Part shown: positions 1 through 11,779 of the stretch, in pieces
How the letters are laid out: every line of letters begins with the position of its first letter
Position numbering within the stretch: the first letter of the stretch is position 1
Source: Misgurnus anguillicaudatus
Lineage: Eukaryota > Chordata > Actinopteri > Cypriniformes > Cobitidae
Length of the DNA stretch: 64,000 nucleotides
Reading direction: 5' to 3'
Assembly: GCF_027580225.2 (NCBI RefSeq)
Contig: NC_073361.2
Span: 27,421,001 to 27,485,000, forward strand
Translations under genes and position numbers: made by a program
The notes under the pieces: model-generated
Databases searched by the model: none
Told to the model about the DNA's origin: nothing
Seen by the model: only the letters and a program-made list of their open reading frames with translations

Positions 1-560
1 CACCTGTCGTTAGAAGCATCGTTCCTTGTTATTATCATATGTAGACTTACCATGTAGCACAGTCTATATCCATCATTCTAAATATATTACAATTTTATTT
101 TACTGTACGTCTTTAAATTTGTAAACAGAATGAAAGCGCTGCATTTGAAAACTGCGCATGTGCGCAGGACTACAAGCTTAAGACCCTGGGGAATCCCTGG
201 GAGGAGTGATGTAAGAGGGAATTTGTGCATGAATTAAATATCTTGAAAATAAACAATAGATAACTAAATCACGATAATGAAATCAGTCTTCCGATGCAAT
301 GTATGTTATTAACAGCAATAATCTGACATTAAATCGATTTGCACAGATTAATTAGTACTTCACCTCCCACATGACATCATCAACTATGTTGTTAAACCAA
401 CATGGTTCAAACGTCGAATGTGCGACAAAGTTACTATGCCTTCGGGAAAAGTCGTGACAAGGTAGTTTGTTTCTCCAACGATGCATCGTACTATGGTCAT
501 TCAGCAACGAGTTACGTCGTTGTTTGGGAAACGCACCCCTGACCTGATGCTTGCACTCAT
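1..560 (-). repeat. Dispersed DNA-element fragment, inverted relative to 15640-16240
   Basis: Positions 1 to about 310 match the reverse complement of roughly 15755-16085, including a shared stretch around the palindromic TGCGCATGTGCGCA at 156-169. Bases 360-560 resemble the distal part of the same family (GGGAAACGCAC near the end). No coding capacity is visible. It is probably a relic of a non-autonomous DNA transposon; the left end is outside the window. Confidence 0.6.
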
Positions 561-1135
561 ATCTCAAACTTTCTAAAAAAAATAAGGTAAATTTTTTCCA
601 AAATGATCTCACGGAAAGTCATGTTATAGTCATAAAAATTTTGATTAATATATTCTTGTCCATAGCACGAAATGGAGCTTTTTTCATGTCTTGAGCATGA
701 ATGTCTTTGTTGGGTCACTTTGTCGTAAATGTTTATAAATAGTTTTTCCTGTCCGTGGCACGACTTCCTTTTTCGTGTTATTTTATGTATTGTTTTCTCA
801 GGGCTTGAGGTTGGGGTTAGATTTGTGGTTTGGGTTAGGATGTACTTTTATGTACTGGTTTCTACATGTTTTTCTTCTGCTTTTAAAACTATTCTCACCT
901 GGAGTTGGGGTTAGAGTTGGGGTTTGGGTTAGGATGTCTAAAAATGTAACAGAAAGTGATTCTAACCCCAAGCGACAATGGTAAGAAAATAGGAAAAACA
1001 ATGAGAAAACAATACATAAAATGACACGAAAAAGAAAGTCGTGCAACCGACACGAAAAACTATTTATAGAAATTCGTGCCAGTGACACGACAAAGACATC
1101 TGTGCTCAAGGCATGAAAACTCGTTACTCGGGGGA

Positions 1136-1558
1136 TGCCATGCAAATCAGGTAAACAAGCTACAGCTGGTTCAAAACGCCGCCGCCGCAAGAGTGCTTAC
1201 TCGATCTAAAAAGTATGACCACATCAGTCCAATTCTGGCATCTTTACACTGGCTACCAGTTAAATATCGCATACAATTTAAAATATTACTAATCACTTAC
1301 AAAGCCTTAAATGGCCTAGCGCCCTCGTATATTAAAGAAGTACTATCAGAATACAATCCATTACGTAAACTGCGCTCACAAAATTCTGGTCACTTAATTA
1401 TCCCTAGAATATCAAAAGTGTCTAAAGGTGGTAGATCCTTTTCCTACTTAGCCCCTAAGCTCTGGAATGATTTACCAAATAATGTTCGAGTATCAGACAC
1501 AGTCGATCAATTTAAATCTAAACTTAAGACATTCTTCTTTAACAAAGCATTCACATAA
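1136..1558 (+). pseudogene. C-terminal fragment of L2 LINE ORF2
   Basis: The translated segment carries the conserved C-terminal tail found downstream of reverse transcriptase in teleost L2/CR1-group LINEs: LQLVQNAA, HISPILASLHWLPV, ITYKALNGLAPSYI, GGRSFSYLAPKLWNDLP and a lysine-rich end before TAA at 1556-1558. The endonuclease and RT domains are missing, so it is a dead fragment. The upstream in-frame ATG at 1076 belongs to the host foldback element and is coincidental. Nothing suggests host use. Confidence 0.85.
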
Positions 1559-2248
1559 AATGTCCAGTAAATGTACATTTCCCGCAGTAGTTAGTTTGTC
1601 TAGAACAAAGCACTCACATACCTCATATGGGTAATATACTATTGCCGCAATAGTTAGCCTGTCTGGAACCGAGCTGACTTGAACCACTATAATGTTTGAC
1701 ACTTGCATTGCATGCGAACGGCCCCTACGCTAATAGAATTCTGTTTTTCTCTCCCTGTCTCGTCCTCGACCACGAGGACCATGAGACAAACAGACCCAGT
1801 TCCGGTTGCTGTGAAGATCATTGCATCACTGATCCACTGGCTGTCCTTCAACGTGATGACCAGCCGATGCCCGACCAACGACCACCCGCTAAACCAGTTT
1901 AATTCGCTTACCCGCCTCCTATCCCTACCGTTTCTATATCTATATAAATATATATTAATTCCTCCCAAGGGTTTTTGTCCTTCTAGGACTTTTTCCCATT
2001 GGGTTTTTTTTTCCTAGAGGGTTTTTAGTCCCAGGGAGAGTCAGCCAACTTTGGCTTAACTTAGCACTTTACTGTATACGTTACATTATTAATATGCTCG
2101 CTTGTACGGTTTAACCGCTTTCTCTACTTCTTATATTATCTATTGATTTTCTGTGTTCTCCTCTACATCTTCTCATGTAAAGCTGCTTTGCAACAATTAA
2201 CACTTGTGAAAAGCGCTATATAAATAAAATTGAATTGAATTGAATTGA
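1136..2248 (+). mobile_element. 5'-truncated L2-type LINE
   Basis: It contains the last part of ORF2, then a 3' UTR ending in the typical L2 3' region: a GTAAAGCTGCTTTG word, then AGCGCTATATAAATAAA and a short tail of GAATT repeats at 2229-2248. The 5' end is lost, as is usual for LINE insertions. It sits inside one arm of the foldback element. No clear target-site duplication was found. Confidence 0.8.
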
Positions 2249-2325
2249 AAAAAGCTGAATTTCGTGCCATGGACAAGAATAAATAAAAAAAAATTTAATG
2301 ACTATATAACACGACTTTCCATAAG

Positions 2326-3027
2326 ATCAGTCTGATTTTTTCATGGCCGTAGAGCATCAAGCTCGGATGTTTCAGTGGCCGGCAGACCCTTAAATGTATA
2401 GGGATCTGTTCCCTATCAAACACTGAGTAGTTTTTCCAACTCTATAAAGTATTATTTAATAAAGGAAGGATACAACATGTAGTGTTTTCTTCCAGAAGTG
2501 TGGAAAGAAATATAAGTGAGACATCGTATGAAGCCATGGGATCACAGCAGAGGCTCAAAGTGAAATAAGGAGAGATGAGACGAGAATGAATCCAGATACA
2601 CATAAAGACACGAGGATCAGCTGATATCCAAAATCCAAACTGGACCTCAGCTTACCTTTTCATTGTTTTCTCATCTCAGTGTGAAACAATCAGGATTTTT
2701 TGTTATTTAAGGCTGCCTGAACACATTCTGTCGGCTTTTCTTTCACACATGGGCACACTTAAAATGTCCCTTTGCTCTCATATACATAGTGATTACAAAT
2801 GCTGAATTTAGCGATGAATATTTTGAGGAGCATTAGAGTCGTGATGACTTGATTAGAAGCAGGAGGATCTAATCAGACAGATAATTCACACACATGGCCG
2901 AGAGAATCGTCTGATTAATATTATTAATAATCGCATGCAACTTCAGACAGTATAACTAAGAGATACTCACATGTTCTGTGGTTTTTTCAATACCTTTTCT
3001 CATCCAGCATGACCTTCACTTTAAAGC
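2326..3027. other. Gene-free stretch, nothing recognised
   Basis: AT-rich, largely unique-looking sequence with no long ORF and no terminal repeat pair that I could find. Confidence 0.5.
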
Positions 3028-3035
3028 CTTTAAAG

Positions 3036-3208
3036 CAGGGGTCTGCAACCTTTTGTAAGCAAACGCTACCACAATGGATAAAACAATCTAGAGGGCTACA
3101 TTTTTGATAGTCTACTCAAAATGTTTTTGTTTTACTTGTTGATTTTATTTTAGTTTACTTGTTGATATGATTTATCATTATTTAATGGCACCATGTAAGA
3201 GACCACTG
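3036..3208. mobile_element. hAT-type MITE with perfect 8-bp target duplication
   Basis: The element begins CAGGGGTCTGCAACC and ends GACCACTG, imperfect terminal inverted repeats of the hAT CAGNGGT type. It is flanked by CTTTAAAG at 3028-3035 and CTTTAAAG at 3209-3216, an exact 8-bp duplication as expected for hAT transposases. At 173 bp it is non-coding and non-autonomous. Confidence 0.85.
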
Positions 3209-3210
3209 CT

Positions 3211-3730
3211 TTAAAGGGTACCCAGAAGTTTTTATAAACTTTCTTTACATCACACTACATGACATCAAAAGATTGCAATCAAAACTATGTTTCAGCAAGG
3301 TAAACATCACAAACAAGTCTTTATTCAGTAGACAGTAAAACAATGTGAAACTTAAGATAAGAGTTATAAACGCATACCGTAGAGATCTGCATTCCATTAA
3401 AATACAAAAACGTTAACGTTATCTTCTGTTCAGCCATTTTAATATGAACCAGAAAATAACATAAATCTGAGAGGTAAGAATGTGGCATTTGGGAGTAAAA
3501 CATTCACACATGAAAAACAGCAGTAAATATAGTATTTAATATAGTAAACTGTAGTAACAACCCAACAGTAGTCATCAACCCAGAGTGCACTGTGCACAAA
3601 ACATAATAACGGCCTCAACATCTTAAAATAGGTATTACATGCTGGGATTTTTTTTAAAGTAATGAAGATATTCAATGCGTTTTTGTCAATTAAAGCATAC
3701 AAGTCTTCATAGTCGAGGTACCCTTTAAAA
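3211..3730. mobile_element. Element bounded by AAAGGGTACC inverted termini
   Basis: TTTAAAGGGTACC at the left is mirrored by GGTACCCTTTAAA at 3717-3729, so the segment has inverted termini and may have a TTAA target. The interior is AT-rich and non-coding. It abuts the hAT MITE on its left. Confidence 0.5.
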
Positions 3731-3842
3731 GTGATTATATAATTTCAGTATCACTGTCAAGTTTTTTTGCTTCAAAAATAATATTATTTAGTTTTGTGAC
3801 CATTTTCCACGCTCTTTGATGCTGTATTAAACACATATTGCC

Positions 3843-4947
3843 GGTTTCCAGGACAGGTTTATCCTAGACCCAGACTAAAATGCATGTTTGAGCTGCTTCA
3901 ATTAAAAAACATCTCACACTGAAATATCTTAACATATATTAGTACCATTGTTTTGTCTCAAAATGCACACCATTATTGTTTTTTGTAAGATGGGTCAGTG
4001 ACAAAAACGGTTTGGCAAGATGAGAAATTAATTTTTTTTTAAAACTAAAAGCAGGTATCAGGGTTATTTCAATGCACATAGTGTATTTATGTACCTTTTA
4101 TGCAATAAAAATTACATTTGCACCCTTTTTATGCAAGTTGAGACTGAATGGACCTTAAAATGTCTAATGGTGTAACCGCTAATTGCGCCAAAAAATTAGA
4201 AATATCAAATATTTTATCCACCTTGATGGCATGTAAGCGTAAGCGTAAAATTTAAAAAAAAAAATAATTTGATTAGTTATTTCTAAATGTAAATTTTAAT
4301 GCGATTTTGTAATATTTGTCCTGACATATGCTGCAAACAGCTCTGTTTTCTAATTAATCTTTGACAAATGATGTAAAAATGTATGTAAAAAAAATCATAT
4401 TACACTAAAATAGATTATTATATTTTATTCCACATTTTTTAGGAATATGTTTACATTATCATTTAAAATACTAGTTACACCAATTGACACAGACCGGTTA
4501 CACCACATTGACATTTTTGCAATTATCCCCCAAATATTTCTTCAAAATGAAATAAAACCAGAAATTTTAGACTTGGTCCTCAAAAAGAGAATGTATGCAA
4601 TTAATTTGCAAATTTATTTTGAAATTTTAACCCTTTTACATTTAATTGAACCATGCAGACACAAAATAATTTACGTAACATCATTGACCCAGATATGTTT
4701 GTATAAATTACTTAAATTGTCCTAGTCCTGGCGCTCTTTTATATGTCAATGACATTAATTAGGCATCGTTTAAAGGCGAAGATCTGAAACTGCTTGGCTG
4801 CGCAAAAGTTCAAGTTCATTTGCGATTTATAGATTTGAAAAGGGGGAACACGCGTTTTCTGGGCGTACGTTCGGTTTATGAGTCATACGTACGCATTTTT
4901 GATAAATGAGGACCCTGGGTTAACCTAAACTCTGTCCAGGAAACTGG
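3843..4947. mobile_element. Split MITE of the GGTTTCC-CAGACAGG family
   Basis: The left part (3843 to about 3990, GGTTTCCAGGACAGG) and the right terminus (4914-4947, CTGTCCAGGAAAC) are the two inverted ends of the family seen intact at 53698-53922 and as a relative at 44985-45202. The interior is displaced by the repeat at 3991-4691 and by another short fragment at 4692-4913. Confidence 0.6.
3991..4691 (+). repeat. Dispersed ~0.7-kb repeat, copy A
   Basis: It starts GGGTCAGTGACAAAAACGG and ends GTCATTGACCC-like sequence, so the termini are short inverted repeats. A second copy in the same orientation is at 43901-44479. The copies share long collinear blocks, for example GGTGTAACCGC and GCGCCAAA. 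The apparent 92-residue ORF inside is not conserved in copy B, so it is not a gene. Confidence 0.75.
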
Positions 4948-6960
4948 CCCATTGTGTTCCTGGCCTTTAAAGTCTCTCTGAAGTGCTTGAGACAATGCAT
5001 TGAAGTAATTTCCACTAAAACAGGAAGTTATGGTGGGACATATACAGTGGCTCCTCCCCTTTTTAAATAGCCATTTACCTCACAGCATGGAATCTGATTA
5101 GAAGCTGATTTTCAGTATGATGTCATAAATTTTTTTGATTTTTGGTCAGAGGTGAGAGATTGTCCGTTTAAGATGCTTATATCTTCTAAATGTGAATTTA
5201 TAGATATCCTTAAAACTACCATATTTATACTAAAAGCCAAAAAAAAAATGACAGTGTAAAGTATGCCACTATGCCATAATGGTAGAGTACCACAAACAAC
5301 CTTTTCAGACAACTTTTTTACCCCACACACCTGAAAAGATGACATACTTTTACTCTGGGCAGCACGGCAGCGCAACGAGTGTGTTTCCTGTGTGTGTTGA
5401 CTGTGTCGCGTATAGTGAAGAAAGAGCAGTCGTGGTGTGGAAAAGAAAGGCATCGCTGTACCGTGCTCCTCTGAAGCGTGCCGAAACATTCCTCACAGAT
5501 TTTGGCGTCAGCTTCTTTCTCTTAAATCCCTCGGAGTGCTGCGTTTCCATGGTGATCCAAAGTTATATGAGCCATCTTTATTCATCACTGTAGCCCAAAG
5601 GGCCAGAGAAGAACTGAAGATAGAGAGAGATAAAGAGAAGCAAAAGAGTAAATGTGAGGTAACGTGAGAAAAATGGGAATATCTCATCTCCGTGCTTTAT
5701 GCTGTTTATAGAAAGAAAACATAAACAGATCAGGTTTAAAGGGACAGCTCACCTAAAAAGAAAAATGTTGTCATAATTTACTCATCTACTAAATGCGTAT
5801 ATTATAAAATGGGGACTTAAACTTTTAAGCTTCGAAAGAAGAGTATAGTAATAAAGATTTATGATATATGATCTCTATCTGAAGTCTTCTAAAGCAATAG
5901 GTGTGAGTAAGAAAAAGTTGATATTTGCCAAATATGATGCACCCCTGCTGCAGGCTCCACACACTTTACCAACCCAGAAGTCCTTGCGAAAGAGCATTTA
6001 GACGACAGATGGGAGGAGTTCACACTGATGGGCATCTTCTCTTCCTATTTCGGGCGTGACACTCTGTTCCAAAACACGACTCCGGGGCGCCCTCATGGAC
6101 TCGCGTAAAGGGTCCCTAAGGTTTGCACTACATGATGTCATCAAAGTGTGGAATCTGGGGAAGTCCACAAGTCCGGAGTGTGCCATTTGAAACAGGGCCA
6201 TTTAAACCCACGGGGCAAATAGTTGCTCGATAAAGTCATTATGATGACGCACACATCCTCACTATGGCAGGCCCATTGCGCCATTGTTTCTGCGTCTTGT
6301 TCACAAAGAGGGCTTTCCGGTTATGTTACGTCAATATTACTAGGTCCTCGTTTCCAGAACATTTACGGGACGTGTTTGCGTTCACACGAAAGCCTGCCTG
6401 CCAATTTTATGGGTATTTTCTGGGACCATAGTGCAGTGTGAATGAGCTGGTCAAGATCCTCGAAAATCATGTGGTCAGACATTCAATACCCGTCAAGTTG
6501 TGTAGCCCACCAGAAACATTAGGATTGACCGCAGTAACACCTATACTTACAATACAGGGATGATGCTTGTACGTTTGTGAATGTGTGTCTTAAATGACTT
6601 GTCTTGATCCCTACAGCATACGACAGATGAAAAAATAAACAAAGCCCTCAACTGAGAGAATCATCCACACAAACAAACAAACAGTCAGGTTCAGATCTCA
6701 TCGTGGTAACTGAGCCTTTAATCTGTCTGTGTGGGGTTCTGTCTGAAGTTTGCTGATCTATTAATAGTTATCTGGAACTGAGCCACAAAACAACATTTAG
6801 TTGACACTAAGTCTGTCTGTATCGCCAGCCTTCCCAAGAACTGCTTGTTAAACATCTCTCTCTCTGGCCATTTCATCTGAGAGCAGACGTCCCATAGGAA
6901 TCTGCAGAGGGCAACACTGCTGACATCATACTGGAATATTATTGAGCGTATGTAAGACAC
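4948..6960. other. Gene-free stretch with degraded repeats
   Basis: No host exon is recognised. Around 5740-5990 are pieces of a common fish repeat with a GGGACAGCTCACC start. 5340-5700 and 6000-6470 are GC-richer and unique-looking but have only short, unconvincing ORFs. Confidence 0.45.
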
Positions 6961-6961
6961 T

Positions 6962-6969
<8 letters not shown>

Positions 6970-6999
<30 letters not shown>
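6970..6999. repeat. (CA)n microsatellite
   Basis: About fifteen CA dinucleotides follow a short CGCG run. Confidence 0.95.
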
Positions 7000-7001
<2 letters not shown>

Positions 7002-7684
7002 CTGTATAGACTTAACATCCACTGTTCTTCATTTATACAAATCTTTATTAATTTATTAGACTAACCCTACATAAACAACACTTATTTGACCAAAAGTCAA
7101 AACAGATGAACAATGTCATCTTTAAAAACAACTAAACTGAACATTTTAAGAACGTTTAAAAAAGAAAAAACATTATTATTCTATTAGACTACTCTACAAA
7201 AACAAAACAAATCGAGGTTTATACCATCAAGACACAAATAGTTTATCCAAAATAAAATATATTAATCGTCATAAATCATATGTTAAGAATGTTTCGAAAT
7301 GGAAAGCAAAACAAAACATACAGTGGGGGCATTTTATATGTTTATATGTATTTATTTCCATATTTCAATATTCAGATATTTTTTTATTTATTTTTTTATT
7401 TAACATTTCTGTGTACAAAATGAGGGAACCGTTCCTTGCGTAGCTACAGTTCATCATTGGTTGAGAGCGTCTGAACTAATTTAACGATTGTTAGTTAAAT
7501 GTTAAGTGTATTTTGTCAAAAATATTTTGTAGCGTCAATGATTTTTTTAAAAACAGAAACGTAACTTTTTTTTGTTTATTTGTTTATTATCAGTGTTACT
7601 TTTGAATAGTGTTTCACTTTGTAGGGTAAAAAAGAGCTAAAATGCAAAAGCCGCTAAATGCCAACTGTGTCAAATATGCAGCCC
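7000..7684. other. AT-rich gene-free stretch
   Basis: No ORF, no clear repeat termini and many T runs; nothing specific is seen. Confidence 0.5.
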
Positions 7685-8890
7685 AATCTCACGAAATTAC
7701 CTACATATAGTCACACAATATTTTTTATTCTTTTTCATGATACTGTCACGAATTTCCTTGATTTTCCGTGATCGTATCACAAATTTCTGTTTATGTGTCA
7801 TTGTCATGTATTGGTCACTCAACTGTTTGTCCTATTTTCTTACCATTGTCGCTTCAGTTTAGGGTTAGATTTACATAAAATGACATTCCTTACCCAAACC
7901 CAACTCTAACCCTAACAGCAGCACTGCAAAAAAAAATATTTTCAAGAAAACAAATCTTGTTTTCAGTAAATATATCTAAAAAATTTTAAATTAAGATGCT
8001 TTTACTTGATGAGCAAAACGATCCAAAAAATAAGTCTAGTTTTTAGACCAAAAAATGTCCAATTTAAGTGACTTTGTGCATTAAACAAGCAAAAAAACTA
8101 AACTCCGAATGGGGTAAGCAAAAAAAAAACCTGAACATTTTTCTTAAACACTAAATTCAAGAAAAATTCAAGAAAAATGTCTTACCCCATAGGCAGATTT
8201 TTTGCTTGTTTTATGCACAAAATCACTTAAATTTGATATTTTTGGAAGTAGGATTGGCATGTAAATTGTATTATTATCACCGGAAAAACAGCAAAATAAC
8301 TGAAATAAACTCTGAGGTAAATGCCCCAAACACGTTAAAATAAATGAGCAATAGCAGTGGAAAAAAACATTATTATCTCTCAAAACTTTATATGACAAAA
8401 ATGATATTTAAAGGAAAAATTCTTACAGTTTTTCAAAGATGTAAAGAAAGTATTCCATATTACTCCCATTTATGAGCACGTTCATCTCTGGTCTCGCTCT
8501 GTTATGTAATAGCTGATTGACAGGTGCGCATCTCCGTCTTTCAAACAGGTATCATTTTGCATAGTTACTCATTTAGGAAAATTATCCATGATTTGATGAT
8601 TTTATTATTATTATAAAAATGTTTTTTTTTTTTTTTTTGCAGATTGATTACGATTTGTATTACCATAGTTTTACCAGAAATACAAGACCTTTTTTTACCA
8701 CGGAGGGCCGGTGGTATACGAAATTTCCCGGTAGATTTTTTTGGTCCCACTCTGCCCCTGCAATACACGACAATGACACATAAACAGAAATTTGTGATAC
8801 GATCACGAAAAAACTCGGAAATTCCTGACAGTATCACGAAAAAGAATTAAAAAAAAATTACATGACTATAGGTACATCATTTTGTGAGAC
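7685..8890. mobile_element. Foldback DNA element with ~130-bp inverted termini and internal insertions
   Basis: Bases 7685-7816 (AATCTCACGAAATTACC onward) match the reverse complement of 8757-8890 over about 130 bp, including a shared GTGATCGTATCACAAATTTC block. The centre contains another AT-rich element starting CACTGCAAAAAA at about 7922 and ending before about 8400. The CACGA-rich arms relate it to the element at 603-2325. Confidence 0.75.
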
Positions 8891-9324
8891 TAGCAAAAAT
8901 TAGATAATTATATTTACTGAATAATAATAATTTTTTTTAAATACTTTTGCTTTAAATCTGCTTAATCGCAGTCTGAGGCCATTTAGAAATACAGATTTGT
9001 TGAAGAATTGGATGAACAATAACACGCGTAAGTCACAGTGCAACGGTTTAAGGAGGTTTACTGTATATATTAAGATATTGACTGAATTTTTTACCTTTTT
9101 TCAGAAAGGACAGTGAACCGTTGACTTCCATAGTATACTTTTCCTACTATGAAAGGGGTTCATGAACGGTTTGGTTACAAACATTCCTTAAAATATCTTC
9201 CTTCGTGTTCATCAGAACAAAGACATTTTTCAGGTTTGTAACAACTTTAGAGCGAGTGAATGATGACAGAGTTTTTTATTTTTGGGTGAACAAAAAACGA
9301 ACTTAACACGAACTTAACATAAAC

Positions 9325-9865
9325 TTTAAAGTCGGCATGAAACGAAATTAGCGATTGTTTTTATTTTCCTCTTTGTGCCATATACTGTAAAAAAATTCTG
9401 TAGAAATTACTGTATTACTGGCAGCTGGTTGCCACTAACTTACTGTAGATTTTACATTTATGTTATTTACTGGCAACAGCTTGTTCAAAGTTAAATAAAC
9501 ATGAAACATTTTCAGTCTTTATCCTCTACAGTAAGTTACTGGCAACCAGCTGCATAATTACAGCACATTTTTACAGTGTATAGCAGACTTGTTTTCATCC
9601 ATCGAGAACCGATTGAATCTTTGAAGTTGGGTCATGTTGGTCTTGCAAATCGCTGCAATCTTTTCCCAGGCCCCGCCCTCCCGCCATTCCTCGTGACCGG
9701 AAGTAAAAAGAGATTATTTTAAGGAGGGAAGGAGATTAGCATTTTTTATTGAAGATTATGAGGAACATGACTTTGTTTAAATAATGCAGCTACAAATATT
9801 AAAACTAAAGAAAAATATTCCATTAAAAGTTTTGTTTTTAAATTTAAATTTCATGCCGACTTTAA
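9325..9865. mobile_element. MITE with CTTTAAAGTCGGCATGAAA termini
   Basis: The left end CTTTAAAGTCGGCATGAAA is the reverse complement of the right end TTTCATGCCGACTTTAAG at about 9849-9866. The interior is non-coding and is interrupted by a second MITE at 9381-9582. Confidence 0.75.
9381..9582. mobile_element. Nested MITE with TATACTGTAAAAA termini
   Basis: TATACTGTAAAAA is mirrored by TTTTTACAGTGTATA. The arms continue inward (GGCAGCTGGTTGCCA-type sequence against GGCAACCAGCTGC), so the element folds back on itself. TA at the borders fits a TA-target family. It lies wholly inside the 9325-9865 element and is therefore younger. Confidence 0.75.
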
Positions 9866-10139
9866 GCACCTTTATCCATTGATAGCCTTTAAATACTACC
9901 TATGAAATCTACTGTGAGACATAATCCAAAAAGGCCCATTTTATCCCAACATTTACCTGAACAAAATAAAAAAAAACAGTTGTCCTGAAAAATGTTGTAC
10001 CATATCAGTCTTTATAAAAAATCTGTAGGAATCTGTTGGGAAATACACTGATGTTCTTTGTACACACAACACCTCTGTGATAAACCAATCATATGAGCTC
10101 TGTTATATAAACCATTACTGCCACAATCCATGTATTTTT

Positions 10140-10790
10140 TATAAACCTTTAAATATAGAGAGCTGCACGGGAGCGTTTAATACCAACCGGACAAATAAGG
10201 GTCTGACCGCACTGTCACAATCAATAAAACCTCCTTTACAGGAAGCGTCAGATCGCCTATTATCCAACTCCAGAGTTCTTATACATCGACGAAGAGCAAA
10301 AACGATACAAGACCGTTGGGACTAGCCGAGTCAATACGCCTCCCTGTTCACAGGCCTGAGGGGTCATGTAATGATCCATCGTCTGTGCCAAATATCATTC
10401 CAACCCTACCTGCAATAATGCTCGAAAAAAGACAGGAGAGTTCACTTTACGCTGTGCGATTCACTTTTCAGGTTCATGAGTTTATGCTAATCGCAGCCGC
10501 TAAACCAGATAGTTCACCTATTAGACATATAAGATGGAAAGTGGATTTTGTTAACAGAATCAAGGCCTCTACCAGCTGCCGAATAATTAGCTATCAGATG
10601 TCTGGCCCTACAGGAGAACGTTGAGCGAAATTAAGTGAAAGCCGCAAATAAATGGACAGTTCTTCCTGATGGCTTAATACGGAGCGTCTTAACAGACAAC
10701 CTGATTTAAGCTTTACACAGTCGTGTCTTCAGATAATTCAACATTCTCCAGTGCGTCTCACGCTAATTAAATGCAAAACGTTCCTATCCA
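10140..10790. other. Unique-looking block, candidate conserved non-coding element
   Basis: This 650-bp block differs from its surroundings: balanced base composition, no microsatellite, no terminal repeats, and homeodomain- and POU-like words (TAATTA, ATGCTAAT, CTAATTAAATGC). The open frames in it (10077-10325 and 10316-10624) overlap and resemble nothing I know. The regulatory reading is inference; no alignment was possible. Confidence 0.3.
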
Positions 10791-11395
10791 GAAATGTCAC
10801 AATTGATTTATCTTCTTCTGTGGCCGGTGACTTCAATCTTTCCACATATAGGAATGAAGGGAAAGTGGGAAGAAGTGACCTAAAAACTCCTTCTTTAGGT
10901 CAGTTTGCACTAAATCTCTTATTTTTTTCTTTCTTTTATGTAAATCTTTTTCTCCGTCTTGCTGATGTTTCTTTCACTAAATTTACTTTTTCTAAATGCC
11001 CAGCAAGCAATAGCATTTATTTCACATTCTGGGTTAACCAGATATAGAGGGTGTGCATTGACATCACTTTTCCACGTGACCACGCCAGAATTTGCCCGGT
11101 TGAGTGGCAAACGTTCAACAAAATGGCTGGTTTTCATAGCGGCTGCGGTGAAAATGACTATTATCAGCTTAAATTGAATTTAGTTGGACTTGATAGCCGA
11201 GGTGGACAATACTTAGTTACATTAGTTATATTTTCCAAGCATCTGTGCTTTATTAGGCTTTGTATTGCGAAAAATTTTACTTCACTACATTCTAAAGCAT
11301 ACTGTGTATTCTCTAATATTGCATATTAAAATTTATTTAATATAATTACATTAAAATTGTGTACTTTTACTTGAGTAAAAGTACATTAATGTACT
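10791..11395. other. Gene-free stretch
   Basis: Short ORFs only. A GTACTTTTACTTGAGTAAAAGTAC inverted word near 11360 marks another degraded repeat that recurs near 14260-14340. Confidence 0.4.
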
Positions 11396-11396
11396 T

Positions 11397-11779
11397 AAAG
11401 GTGCAGTGTGTAATTTTTAAAAGGATCTCTTGAAAGAAATGCAAAATAATATACAAAACTATATTATCAGGGGTGTATAAAGACCTTTTAAAATGAACTG
11501 TTATGTTTTTATAACCTGAGAAAGAGACGTTTTAATCTACATACACCGAGGGTCCCCTTACATGGAAGTCGGCACTTTGTGCCGCCATGTTTCTACAGAA
11601 GCCCTTAACGGACAAACCTTTTTACTAAGTTGTCTTCGACGATGAAATGTTTGTCCGGTGGTGGCTACCGTAGCTTTTTTATGCATTTCAAAAGCAAGGG
11701 TTGGGCAGTGGACTGAGCTGTTGGTTGCAATTCGCAACCTCACCACTAGATGCCACTAAAATTTACACACTGCACCTTT
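11397..11779. mobile_element. MITE with AAAGGTGCAGTGTGTAA termini
   Basis: The left end AAAGGTGCAGTGTGTAATTT is matched by the right end AAATTTACACACTGCACC. Contains the family words CTAGATGCCACT and GCCGCCATGTTTCTACAG. The same family forms the outer layer of the nest at 21297-22701. Non-coding. Confidence 0.8.

Larger units (their letters stand above)
603..2325. mobile_element. Long foldback DNA element, split by an L2 insertion
   Basis: The left arm (about 603-790) is the reverse complement of the right arm, which is found in two pieces: about 1005-1135 and 2249-2325. The pieces join seamlessly if the LINE fragment between them is removed. The arms carry recurring CACGA motifs and an AT-rich middle with GGGGTTAG-type words. 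The architecture is that of a non-autonomous foldback or MITE element. A related family member lies at 7685-8890. No transposase is seen. Confidence 0.75.

Noticed and set aside
785..945. Interstitial telomere-like repeats (GGGTTAGG words)
   Set aside because: Only scattered GGGGTTAG and GGGTTAGG words in the middle of a foldback element, no tandem TTAGGG; the same words occur inverted near 7860-7915.
10316..10624. 102-residue ORF as a novel gene
   Set aside because: Overlaps another short frame, has no domain, and better fits a unique non-coding block.
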